DNA of 64,000 nt from JAWVFM01 sp963841455 (GTDB lineage: Bacteria > Actinomycetota > Thermoleophilia > Solirubrobacterales > 70-9). The position numbers and the translations under genes are program-made. The stretch spans positions 4,678-68,677 of the forward strand of contig CAWJCU010000010.1 in NCBI GenBank assembly GCA_963841455.1, written 5' to 3'. The notes below the pieces were generated by a model that was not told the DNA's origin, did not search any database, and worked only from the letters and a program-made list of their open reading frames with translations. Every line of letters starts with the position of its first letter. The first letter of the stretch is position 1. This document shows, piece after piece, positions 25,337 through 33,501 of this stretch.

Positions 25337-26161
25337 ATGGTGCCCTTCCTAGGGGAGCATCTCCTCCACATCGTCCCCGCGCTCATCGTGCTCACCGGCA
25401 TCGGGTGGGCGTTGTACGTCTGGGTGGCTGAGCCGCCGCGCGGCGACGGTGAGCGTGAGCGCTGGCTGAGCGCCCGCGAGCGACGTCGCGCGGAGCGTCG
25501 CGATGGCGACGTCGATCCGCGCGTTGCGCGGCGCGGGCTGATCGCCCTGGTCCCCCTGATCGCCGCGGCGGCCACGGGCGGCGTGGTGTACGGCATCGAG
25601 CTCGCCCGGAGCTCCCCGGGGGCGGGCATCGCGTGGATCCACGCCGGCGTCGCCACGCTGGCGACGCTGCTCGTCGCGATGAAGCTGGCCGAGGTCGGCC
25701 GGCGCCGGATTCGGTCGGGCCTGCGCCCCGGCATCATCGGCCAGACGCTTGCGTCGCTGGCGCTCGCCGCTCTCATGCCGCCGCTCCTCGTCACCGGGGT
25801 GATCCTGCTCGTCGATCCCTCGGCGGGCTCGTTCTCGGCCTACGCTCACCTGATCGCGAGCGGGTGGTGGACGCTGCTCCTCGCGGTGCACCTGCGGAGA
25901 TACCTGGCCCGGGCGCTCTCAACTCGGTACGCGGCGCAGGACATGAATAACTTGCGGACGGCTTCGCCGTCCTTACATGCTGCTTTCGGACCTAAGGGTC
26001 CGAACCGCCAGACATTGGGAGCGGGCGGGCTAGCTGGCGAGGCTGGTCCGGGGTCGACCTCCCAGCGCCCTGCTCCCGGGCTGCGCCCCGGTCGCACGAC
26101 CGAGCGGCCGCAGGTTGCCGCTACCGGTCGGCGGCACTCATCACCGCGCGTGGCACGGTAG
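25337..26161 (+). CDS. five-helix membrane protein with repeat-derived tail
   Basis: The first 205 residues hold five hydrophobic helices (starting HIVPALIVLTGIGWALYVW and ending AYAHLIASGWWTLLLAVHL) separated by charged loops. No family recognised. From about residue 205 the ORF enters the 57-bp two-hairpin repeat (25949-26005) and then a 50-residue Gly/Pro/Arg-rich stretch without hydrophobic character. I infer that the original C-terminus was near 25945 and that the repeat and its flank have extended the protein. ATGs at 25332 and 25337 are in different frames. The one at 25337 is in frame. Confidence 0.6.
   Translation: MVPFLGEHLLHIVPALIVLTGIGWALYVWVAEPPRGDGERERWLSARERRRAERRDGDVDPRVARRGLIALVPLIAAAATGGVVYGIELARSSPGAGIAWIHAGVATLATLLVAMKLAEVGRRRIRSGLRPGIIGQTLASLALAALMPPLLVTGVILLVDPSAGSFSAYAHLIASGWWTLLLAVHLRRYLARALSTRYAAQDMNNLRTASPSLHAAFGPKGPNRQTLGAGGLAGEAGPGSTSQRPAPGLRPGRTTERPQVAATGRRHSSPRVAR
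25949..26005 (+). repeat. two-hairpin dispersed repeat, copy A
   Basis: A 57-bp unit, 48 of 57 bases identical to copy B at 38224-38280 and of the same length. Hairpin 1 (25956-25972) is GGACGG-CTTCG-CCGTCC. Hairpin 2 (25985-26004) is TTCGGACC-TAAG-GGTCCGAA. A 12-base linker joins them. Six of the nine differences between the copies form three compensatory base-pair changes. It lies in the 3' part of the five-helix membrane gene. Confidence 0.8.
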
Positions 26162-26194
26162 AGAAGCCACCGGACAAGAGGAAAAGTAGAGGAG

Positions 26195-26330
26195 AAAAAA
26201 AACGGGCCCGGGGGTGACGACCTTGCCTGCTTCCGCGCGTAGCCTTCGCGCGAAATAAGCCTTGTCAGTCACCTTTGAGAGCCGCTTCGCGCTTGGCTTT
26301 CGCGGGCTGCGCTCTCTCCCGGACCGCGCA
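26195..26330 (-). ncRNA. candidate structured RNA with three-way junction and U8 tail
   Basis: On the minus strand a closing stem (26318-26325 with 26205-26212, eight pairs with one G-U) encloses two arms. Arm one is GAGAGC/GCTCTC (26311-26316 with 26277-26282). Arm two is GGTGAC/GTCACC (26268-26273 with 26213-26218), extended by GAC/GTC and capped by a CGCGCG stem. The closing stem and the second arm abut with no gap, as in compact junctions. Eight Us follow at once (26195-26202). It matches no tmRNA, RNase P, 6S or SRP RNA that I recognise. It could be a free-standing small RNA or the 3' end of the phospholipase mRNA. Confidence 0.55.
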
Positions 26331-26408
26331 AACGACACTACATCAGCCCACCGCGACGTGTGAGGCACATTTGCGCATTTTGCGGAGAGAAGTGGCGCAG
26401 AACCCGTC

Positions 26409-27869
26409 TCAGACGCGGCCCGCGCGCTGGTGGTGCCGGCGGCGCCGGGGGTGAACCACGAGCGGGGGGTCGTCCGTCGAGCAGCCGGGGCCGGGCGGCC
26501 CCGGCTGTGGCGCGGCGACCAGTGCCGGGGGCTCGGCGAAAGCGGCATGGCGGCGATCGAGGAACGGGGCGAGCGTGGACGCGTTCGCGTCGCGAAAGGT
26601 GCAGGCCGGCAGGTTCCACTGCGCCTCGATCGTGGCCAGGACCGATGTGTGGTCGCAGACGCGATCGACGGTCGCGCGCGGGCGCGAGTGGGGAGATACG
26701 ACCACCGCCGGCACGCGGGGGCCGTAGAGGTCGTAGCCGCCCGGCTCGTCTCCCGGGTCGAGCCGGGGCGTGATCTTGTCGGGCTTGATCGCCTTCGGCG
26801 GCGGGACGTGGTCGTAGTAGCCGCCGTGCTCGTCGTAGAGCCAGACGAGCAGGGTCCTCGGCCACGCCGGCGACTTCAGAACCGAGTCGACCACCGAGGC
26901 CACGAAGGCCTGGCCGATCTGGATGTTCTGCGGGTTCTCCTCGTCGCCGCCCTCCTGACCGAGCGTTTGGCCCAGGTCCGGAATGGGGAGGGTCGAGAGC
27001 GGCCCGCCGACCTCTCCCGCGAGCCCGAACTCGGGGTCGACGAAGCTCACGGCCGGAAGGTTGCCGGTCTTGCAGTCGAGGTGAAACTGGGCGGTCGTCG
27101 CGAGGTTCTCCGGGTGCTTCTCCGGGATCGACGGGATGATGCCCGTCCCGGGCAGGTCGGTGAAGTAGTTGCGCCAGCTGATGCCGTGCGCGTTCAGGCG
27201 GTCGAAGAGGGTCCCATTCGGGGGTGGCGGGTCACCGAGGCTCGCCGTGTCGGTGGAGATCAGCCCGTAGGCGGTGCCGGCGAGGAGGAACCGCCGGTTC
27301 GGGTAGGTCTGGCAGGGCGCCGAGCCGAACCAGCGATTCGCGAGCGTAAACGTCTTCGCAAGCGAGTAGTAGAAGGGCAGGTCCTCGTCGGTCCAGTAGA
27401 CCATCGACTGCGGCGACGTCTTGGCGAAGCCGTTCATCCGCCCGCCGTTGATCTGCTTGTGCGTGGAGTTCCAGTTCTGCGTCACCGATGCCTGGCATTC
27501 GCTCGTGGCGCGGAACGGCTTCACGTAGCCGCCCTCGAATGGATTGCGGTTCTTCGGCAACCCCCGGCGGTTGAAGGTGAAGCCGTCGGCGCGGCGCTGG
27601 CCGCGGCGAGCGAGCATCCCGAAATAGCAGTCGAAGGAGTGGTTTTCCATCATCACCACGACGATGTGTTCGAAGGGGAGGGCATTCGTCAACTCGCCGG
27701 CCGGTAGGTGCGGGTAGGGAAGGCTGTCGGGACGCCGGGTGCGGTTGCGGTGACCGTGACGGTGCCGCCGCGCAGCGGCGAGCGCGGCGTCTGCCGCGGG
27801 GCTCAGCGCCAGCGCGCTGGCGCTCGCGCCCTGAATCAGGCGCCGCCGTGTCAGGCCGCGGGACTCCAC
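26409..27869 (-). CDS. Tat-exported phospholipase C/acid phosphatase-type phosphoesterase
   Basis: About 486 residues of the bacterial phospholipase C/acid phosphatase family. From a GTG at 27869 the N-terminus carries a twin-arginine signal (LTRRRLIQGASASALALSPA). The mature enzyme starts with the family motif FEHIVVVMMENHSFDCYFGM, followed by YNRRG-like segments, DEDLPFYYSLAKTFTLANRW, SFVDPEFG, WLYDEHGGYYDHVPPP and GPRVPAVVVSPHSR. These include the predicted metal and phosphate ligands. It would cleave phospholipids or release phosphate outside the cell. The stretch upstream of 27869 in the same frame is antisense-like and overlaps the STAS gene, so longer starts are rejected. Confidence 0.85.
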   Translation of the reverse strand: MESRGLTRRRLIQGASASALALSPAADAALAAARRHRHGHRNRTRRPDSLPYPHLPAGELTNALPFEHIVVVMMENHSFDCYFGMLARRGQRRADGFTFNRRGLPKNRNPFEGGYVKPFRATSECQASVTQNWNSTHKQINGGRMNGFAKTSPQSMVYWTDEDLPFYYSLAKTFTLANRWFGSAPCQTYPNRRFLLAGTAYGLISTDTASLGDPPPPNGTLFDRLNAHGISWRNYFTDLPGTGIIPSIPEKHPENLATTAQFHLDCKTGNLPAVSFVDPEFGLAGEVGGPLSTLPIPDLGQTLGQEGGDEENPQNIQIGQAFVASVVDSVLKSPAWPRTLLVWLYDEHGGYYDHVPPPKAIKPDKITPRLDPGDEPGGYDLYGPRVPAVVVSPHSRPRATVDRVCDHTSVLATIEAQWNLPACTFRDANASTLAPFLDRRHAAFAEPPALVAAPQPGPPGPGCSTDDPPLVVHPRRRRHHQRAGRV

Positions 27870-27922
27870 GGGCCGGGATGCTGGCAGAGGGGGTGCGCGG
27901 GAGCGCCGGTTCGCGAAGGCGG

Positions 27923-28281
27923 CTAGCTCGGCGTCGAGGCCCGAGCGCGACGAGCGCCTCGTCGCGCGTTCCGACGACTGGTATCGACTGGTCGATGGCG
28001 GTGATCCGCAGGAGGTCCCGAAGGTGGCCCTCCGGGCACGCGATGCGAACGGACCCGCCGCCGTTGGAGACCTGCTGAGCGCCGTGAAGGATCGCCGACA
28101 GCCCGGCCGAGTCGATGAAATCGCACTCGGCCAGGTCGATGACCAAGCGGCCCTCGGGCGCGGGCTCGAGCTTCGAGAGCGCCTCCGTGAGCTGCTCGGC
28201 ATTGGCGAGATCGAGCTCGCCCCGCAGCCGCACCACGCGCCCCTGCGCCTCCGAGGCGATGTCGATTCCAAGGTCGCTCAT
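27923..28281 (-). CDS. STAS-domain protein (anti-sigma-factor antagonist type), 3' end unclear
   Basis: From an ATG at 28281 a STAS domain fills residues 5-112: VRLRGELDLANAEQLTEAL, VIDLAECDFIDSAGLSAIL with the phosphorylatable Ser in DSAG, and VRIACPEGHLRDLLRI. Such proteins bind anti-sigma kinases and are switched by phosphorylation. In the sequence as given this frame has no stop until 27232, deep inside the phospholipase gene. A one-base shift near 27935 would reach a TAG at 27923 and give the usual length of about 118 residues. I therefore place the end there and suspect an indel. Confidence 0.75.
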
Positions 28282-28310
28282 CCGGTCCGAGCCTAGACGA
28301 TCGGCCAGGG

Positions 28311-28696
28311 GGGCGAAGCGGCCTGTACTCGTTCGGACGTCCGGGCGTCACCAGGTTCGGCGCGTGGATGGCCGCGGCGCTCGCCGACGGGACCGAGGCC
28401 GGACCGAGCTTCGAGAGCGCGGCTGCTTTGTGGGGATGCGGGGCGAAAGAGAGGTGCCCGATCGAGATCCCGCGCCCGCGTCCCGGCGGCCTGAGCTCGG
28501 CCTGGTGGTCGAGACCGATGGGCTCCGTTACCACCGAACGCCGGCGTAGCAGGGGCGCGACCGTTTACGCGACCAGGCCCTGATCGCGGCCGGGCTCACG
28601 GTCCTTCGCTTCATCCACCGGCAGGTGAGGTACGAGGCGGCGGGCGTCGACGCGACCCTCGCGAAGGTCGCCGCTCGGCTACGCCGCGAGGGGTAG
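28311..28696 (+). pseudogene. remnant of a DUF559 (restriction-endonuclease-like) protein
   Basis: Two parts of one family are visible. The N-terminal part reads SGLYSFGRPGVTRFGAWMAA then SAAALWGCG, matching the AbiEi-like head of actinobacterial DUF559 proteins. The C-terminal part, in another frame, reads PELGLVVETDGLRYHRTPA, a TAG stop at about 28547, and then QGRDRLRDQALIAAGLTVLR to 28696, the DUF559 nuclease-like core. The middle 120-130 residues are missing, the frame changes near 28485 and a CAG has become TAG. The deletion plus stop indicate real gene death. Confidence 0.7.
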
Positions 28697-29152
28697 CTCG
28701 AGCTGGATGCCGCGACCGCCCGCGCGGGTCGCTCGGATGGTTTCCAGCGCCTCCGCGTACGCGCCGTGGAGTGCGCTCGACGGCGCGATTCCCACAAGGC
28801 CGTAGGCCTCCTCCATCGCCTGCCGAAGCGTGTTCCTGAAGACCGGGCCGTGCCAGCGGTGGTTGCCGGGCTCGCTCCCGCAGTGCAGGTGCACCAGTTC
28901 GTGGAGGAGGGTCTCGCGGACATCCCCGGGGCGGATGCCGGGGTAAGCCGTCACCGAGACGCGCCATTCAGAGAGAACGGCGAACCCGAGCCGCTGCGGG
29001 CGACGGCAGGCCCGGCGGACGCGGATCGGGGGCGCCCGCCTGGCCAGCGGCCCGCCGGTGAACACCGGGAGCATGCGCAGGCGCTTCGCCTCCTTCTCGA
29101 CGTCGACTCCCGCGACGATGTGGCGACCCGCGGGCCTGCTCGATCGTGGCAC
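28679..29152 (-). CDS. SprT-like zinc metalloprotease-fold protein
   Basis: About 157 residues. The core is a SprT-like domain with the zinc site ETLLHELVHLHCG (HExxH) and the downstream third ligand in NHRWHGPVFRNTLRQAM. The preceding strand LSEWRVSVTAYPGIRPGDV is typical of the family, related to eukaryotic Spartan. GTG at 29152 is chosen because the in-frame upstream stretch runs antisense into the divergent chromate transporter gene. Ends in LELPLAA at 28679, overlapping the dead DUF559 gene by 18 bp in convergent orientation. Substrate unknown. Confidence 0.8.
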   Translation of the reverse strand: MPRSSRPAGRHIVAGVDVEKEAKRLRMLPVFTGGPLARRAPPIRVRRACRRPQRLGFAVLSEWRVSVTAYPGIRPGDVRETLLHELVHLHCGSEPGNHRWHGPVFRNTLRQAMEEAYGLVGIAPSSALHGAYAEALETIRATRAGGRGIQLELPLAA

Positions 29153-29231
29153 CGTACGCCAAGCTAGTCGCCGTCGCGGCGGCGCCACGCGCTCCCGATA
29201 CCGGAAACTGCAGCGCCGCCTGAACTCCACG

Positions 29232-30378
29232 ATGAGCGCGACGCTGGACACCCCCGCCTCGATCTTCTTGCGCTTCCTGCGCTTCGGGGCGCTCGCGTGG
29301 GGCGGGCCCGCTGCGCAGATCGCGATGATCAAGCGCGAGTGCGTCGACGAGGAGCACTGGATCTCCGACGAGAGCTTCACCAAGCTCCTCGCCGTCTACC
29401 AGGTGTTGCCGGGCCCGGAGGCGCACGAGCTCTGCGTCTACTTCGGCCGCCTGCGCGGCGGCAAGCTCGGCGGCTTCGCGGCCGGGATGGGGTTCATGCT
29501 GCCCGGCTTCATCCTCATGCTCGGGCTGTCGGTGCTCTACGTCGAGGCCCACCTCGCCGGGCACCTCGAGAACCTCTTCTACGGGTTGACCGCGGCGGTC
29601 GCCGGGCTCGTCGCCAGGGCGCTCGTGCGCTTCGCCGACAACTTCGTCACCGACGTTCCACTCGCCGTCATCGCCATCGCGGCGTTCGTCGTCACCATCG
29701 CGCTGTCGGCGAGCTTCGTGCTGGTCTTGCTCGGCGGCGGCCTCCTCTACGAGCTGTGGACCAACGCTCGCCGCTGGGCTGGGCGCGCGAACTCCGTCTC
29801 GCCGCTGGCAGTGGCGCTCGTGCTCACCGGCGCGGTGACGGTGTCGCTCGTTGGGCAGACGTTCCTGGAGGGCTTGAAGGCAGGCCTGCTCACGTTCGGC
29901 GGCGCATACACCGTGATCCCGTTTCTCCACGACACCGCCGTCAGCGGCCACCATTGGCTGACGAACGGGCAGTTCGTCGACGGCCTCGCTATCGGCGGCA
30001 TCCTCCCCGCCCCGCTCATCATCCTCTCGACCTTCGTGGGCTACGTCGCCGCGGGCCTCGGGGGAGCGCTTGGCGATCACCGTCGGCATCTTCCTGCCCG
30101 CGTTCGTCTTCCCGATCTTCCTGCACCGCTACCTCGTCGCCGTCGCCGAGAACGAGCGGCTGCGGCCGTTTCTGCTCGGGGTCGCCGCGGCGGTCGTCGG
30201 GCTGATCGGCGCCGTCACCGTCCAGATCGTGAAGACCAGCGTCGTCGACGTCTATACGGCGCTGATGGCGATCGCGACCTTCGCGATCCTCCTGCGATTC
30301 CACGCCAAGATGACCGTCCTCTACGTGGTCCTCGGCTGCGGCGCGGTCGGAGCGGTGCTCCAGCTCACCGTCGTCTAG
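29232..30378 (+). pseudogene. chrA: chromate transporter (CHR family), one frameshift
   Basis: Two-domain CHR-family membrane protein of about 380 residues, which exports chromate or related anions. The first domain has FLRFGALAWGGPAAQIAMIK and QVLPGPEAHELCVYFGRLRGG, the second GLKAGLLTFGGAYTVIPFL and IGGILPAPLIILSTFVGYVA. The frame breaks at about 30068, where GCGCTTGGCG stands for an expected GCGCTGGCG. The last 100 residues follow in the next frame (AITVGIFLPAFVFPIFLHRY onward) to a TAG at 30378. One extra T explains it. The ATG at 29232 diverges from the SprT-like gene. A flavoprotein gene follows 16 bp downstream. Confidence 0.8.
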
Positions 30379-30394
30379 CGATGGCTTTGCCACG

Positions 30395-31614
30395 ATGAGC
30401 GCGATGGAGCGCTACGACGCGGTCATCGTCGGTGCCCGGTGCGCGGGCTCGCCGCTTGCAATCGAGTTGGCGCGCGCGGGCTGGGATGTCCTGCTGATCG
30501 ACCGCGATCAGTTCCCGAGCGACACGCTCTCGACCAACGGCATCTGGCCGAACGGGCTCGCGCGGCTCGACGCCCTCGGAGCGCTCGACCTCCTCTGCGA
30601 CCGTCACGAGATCAAGTTCCTCGAGCATCGCTCCAGGGTGTTCGAGCACGAGATCAGCGGCACCTTCACCCCGGTTGGCGGCCATCGGCTCTGCATCGGG
30701 CCGCGCCGGCGGGCGCTCGACTCCACCCTCCTCGACATCGCTCTCACCGCGGGGGCCAAGGCCCGGCTGGGCGAGCGCGTTCAAGGTCTCGTCGGCGCCG
30801 GGAAGGCCGACGACCCCGTGCGCGGCGTCGTCACAGGCGACGGCGAGACGATCGAGGCGCGGTGGGTGATCGGCGCCGACGGACGCGCATCGACCGTCGC
30901 CGGTGCCCTCGGCCTCGCCAAGACCCGGCCGCTGCGCGGTGAGATGGCGATGATGTTCGCCTACTGGACGGGCCTGCCCGAGAGCCCCTACATGCACTTC
31001 CACGGCGAGGCCGACGCCGTGCTGAGCTGGGGCAACGCCGAGGACGGCGTCGGGCTCGTGATCCTCAACTGCCGGCCGGGGCTGACGCGGGGAGACGCTG
31101 AGTCGCGCACCGCCGCCTACCTCGAAGGGATCCGCCACTTTCCGGCGACGCTGGAGCCGGAGCGGCTTGAGGACGCGGAGCGTGTAACCGAGGTCAAGGT
31201 TGCCCCCGAGACGATGCTCCGCGGCTACTTCCGTCAGGCAGCCGGGCCCGGATGGGCGCTCGTCGGCGACGCAGGCCACTTCAAGCACCCCTCGACCGCA
31301 CAGGGGATCGGCGACGCCCTCGAAGGCGCCCACCAACTCGCCGAGGCGCTGCTCGGTGCCGACCCGGAGCTGGAGGGCTACGAGGACCGGCGCGACGCCC
31401 GCGCGGCCGCGGCCTACGAGTGGTCGTTCAACTTCGCGCGGTTCCCCCGCCGGGGTGGAGGCGACGTGGTGTTCGCGGGCCTCGAGCGCGATCCGGAGGC
31501 CGCGCAGGACTTCCGCGACGTCCTCAGCCGCGTCGTCGACCCCCGCAGCGAGCTCTTCACGCCGGAGCGGCTCGAGCGCTGGTTCGGGGCGCCGGCCGAC
31601 CTAGAGCCCGTTGA
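30395..31614 (+). CDS. FAD-dependent oxidoreductase (monooxygenase-like)
   Basis: About 400 residues of the FAD-binding monooxygenase/geranylgeranyl-reductase-like group. The N-terminal dinucleotide fold is AVIVGARCAGSPLAIELARAG with DRD after it, WVIGADGRAST is the middle motif, and GPGWALVGDAGHFKHPSTAQ is the FAD ribityl (GD) motif. The natural end is near LERWFGAPADL. There the reading frame as given continues to 32218, antisense to two well-supported genes. A one-base length change near 31600 would reach the TAG at 31614. I therefore end it there. It follows chrA closely and may share its transcript. Confidence 0.8.
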
Positions 31615-32101
31615 AGAAGCCCTCGATCTGGCCGAGCGCGTCCTGCGCCTCGCCGAAGAGCCTGCTCGCGTTCTTGACCGCGGCGACCACCTGGTCGGCC
31701 GGGAGTTGCTCGGCGACGCGGCGAAGGGCGGTGGCGACGATTCCGGGGATCGCCCCGGCGCGCTCGGCGTCGTCGATCGCCCGGATCAGGCCGGCGCGGA
31801 GCGCATCGCCCAGGTGCGGGTCGTCGATGAAGCGCTCCCGGCCCTGCGGCGTGGCGAGCGCGAGGGCCAGGGTCTCGCGCGAGACGTGGAGGTCGCAGGC
31901 TGCGCCGTCGAGCGCCGAGAGGGTGATCTGCTGGGCGATCTCGTCGAGGCCGCTCGGCGAGCGCCACTCCCGGGGCTGGCAGGGATCGTGCACGGGCTTC
32001 GGCTCGTACGACGCGCCGCCGAGCGCAAGCGAGGTGACGACGAGGACGAGCGAGGCGGCGACGGCGCCGGCGATGAGGGCCCGCCCGCTCACAGCGCTCA
32101 C
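31601..32101 (-). CDS. membrane-anchored exported protein of unknown function
   Basis: A 166-residue protein starting at a GTG (32101) that overlaps the MFS stop by four bases. One N-terminal helix (ALIAGAVAASLVLVVTSLALG) could be an anchor or uncleaved signal. The rest is mainly alpha-helical, with two Cys (HDPCQPREW and GAACDLHVS), the segment SRETLALALATPQGRERFI and a C-terminal helix ending GQIEGFFNGL. No family recognised. The coupling to the exporter gene suggests a linked role. Its 3' end meets the flavoprotein gene. Confidence 0.65.
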   Translation of the reverse strand: MSAVSGRALIAGAVAASLVLVVTSLALGGASYEPKPVHDPCQPREWRSPSGLDEIAQQITLSALDGAACDLHVSRETLALALATPQGRERFIDDPHLGDALRAGLIRAIDDAERAGAIPGIVATALRRVAEQLPADQVVAAVKNASRLFGEAQDALGQIEGFFNGL

Positions 32102-33501
32102 AGTTCCACCCTCCGGCGCGCGAGGCCGATCGGAACGAGCGCGGCGAGGCCGAAGGCCGCAGCGATCAGGAAGGAGGCGCTGAAGGCGTGCGTCGCGGCG
32201 CGGTCGAGCTGGTCCTGAAGCGTCGATTTCAGCGCGAGCGCGCCCGAGCGCTCCCCGGGATCGGTTGGAAGGGGCTCGAAGGCCGGGGCGACGACGGGCA
32301 CCTTCCCCTTCTCGGCAGTCAGCTGGTCGTGGAGGCGGTTGGCGAGATCGATCTTGAAGAGCGCGGGAAGACGGGCGTCCAGGAGCGCGGCGGTGCCCGC
32401 CTGCTCGGCGGCGTCGCGCTGCTCGACGAGGTCGGAGGTGAAGACGGGGATGAGCACGAGAAGGCCCGCGACCACGCCCGCGTGGCGCGCAGCGATCGTC
32501 CAGCCTCCGTGGATCGCCTGCGGTGCCCGCCCCGCAAGCGCCGTCTCCGTGAGTGCGGAGAGCACGAGCGCGAGCCCGACGCCGACGAGGATCTGCGAGG
32601 GAAACGTCGCGACGATCAGCGCCTTTGGCAGGAGCCCGAGGCCGGCGAGGCCGCCGCCGACGAGGATCGCGCCGGCAGCCGCCCGGGCTCGCGCGTCCTC
32701 GACCCGGCGCGCGAGCGGGCTCGTCGCGAGCGCCGCGAGCGGCATGACCGTCACCGCGAGAGCAGCGACGATCGGCGAGTGCCGCCAGCCGTCGATGAGC
32801 AGCAGCACGATGAGGAAGAGGGCTGCCGCGAGCGCGGCCGACACGAGGCCGAGGGCAACGTTGGCGGCCAGGTGAGGCCGGCCCGCCGCGCGCACCTCGC
32901 CGGCGATCGTCCCGGGGCGCGCCTCGCGAAGCGCGAGACCCGCCACCGGCGCGGCGACGACCGCGGCGACCGGCACCTGGACGAGGAAGATCGACTGCCA
33001 GGACACGAGCTCCGTCAGCACGCCACCGACGGCCGGGCCGATCGCGGCGCCAACGGCCCCCGCCGTCGCCCACACCGCCACCGCGCGCCGCTCGGATCCC
33101 ACGCGCGACGGGAGCAGCTCGAGCGCCCCCGTCACGGCCGCAGCGCCGCCGAGAGCCTGGACGCAGCGCGCCGCGATCAGCGTCGCGATGTCGGGCGAGA
33201 GGCCGCAGGCGAGGCTGCCGCCCGCGAAGATCGTGAGGCCCGCGGCCATCGCCCGGGCCGGCCCGATCCGCCGCGCCGCAAGCGCCGCGGGCACGGCGGC
33301 CGCGGCGAGGACGATGTTGAAGGCGATGAGGACCCAGGTGACCGCGCTGACCGAGACGTCGAAGTCACGGTAGATCTCGGGCAGCGCCAGCACGACGACC
33401 GAGCCGTCGGCCAGGACGAGGCCGACGGCTATCGCAAGTGCAAGCGCTACCGGCTCAGGCCGACGTGAAACGGCTCGCCTCCTCGGAGCCGCCGGTCGCA
33501 T
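32098..33501 (-). CDS. MFS exporter, DHA2-like
   Basis: A 467-residue major-facilitator permease. Helix 1 has LVLADGSVVVLALPEIYRDF and the segment VSAVTWVLIAFNIVLAAAAV follows, with motif A-like ARRIGPARAMAAG and VTGALELLPSRVGSERRAVA, as in drug-export DHA2 proteins. Late in the protein a 100-residue soluble stretch lies before the last helix (AATHAFSASFLIAAAFGLAALVPIG). The ATG at 33501 lies 46 bp inside the formate dehydrogenase gene. No other start codon in frame is better. Substrate unknown. Confidence 0.8.
   Translation of the reverse strand: MRPAAPRRRAVSRRPEPVALALAIAVGLVLADGSVVVLALPEIYRDFDVSVSAVTWVLIAFNIVLAAAAVPAALAARRIGPARAMAAGLTIFAGGSLACGLSPDIATLIAARCVQALGGAAAVTGALELLPSRVGSERRAVAVWATAGAVGAAIGPAVGGVLTELVSWQSIFLVQVPVAAVVAAPVAGLALREARPGTIAGEVRAAGRPHLAANVALGLVSAALAAALFLIVLLLIDGWRHSPIVAALAVTVMPLAALATSPLARRVEDARARAAAGAILVGGGLAGLGLLPKALIVATFPSQILVGVGLALVLSALTETALAGRAPQAIHGGWTIAARHAGVVAGLLVLIPVFTSDLVEQRDAAEQAGTAALLDARLPALFKIDLANRLHDQLTAEKGKVPVVAPAFEPLPTDPGERSGALALKSTLQDQLDRAATHAFSASFLIAAAFGLAALVPIGLARRRVEL

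Noticed and set aside
26220..26290. Similarity to SRP RNA (GGAAGCAG-GCAAGG)
   Set aside because: The apical GGAA tetraloop and the asymmetric loop partner are absent, and the stem is capped by a seven-base loop. The match is probably chance.
31614..32218. Continuation of the flavoprotein frame
   Set aside because: The extra 200 codons are antisense to two well-supported minus-strand genes and resemble no flavoprotein. A missed stop from an indel near 31600 is more likely.
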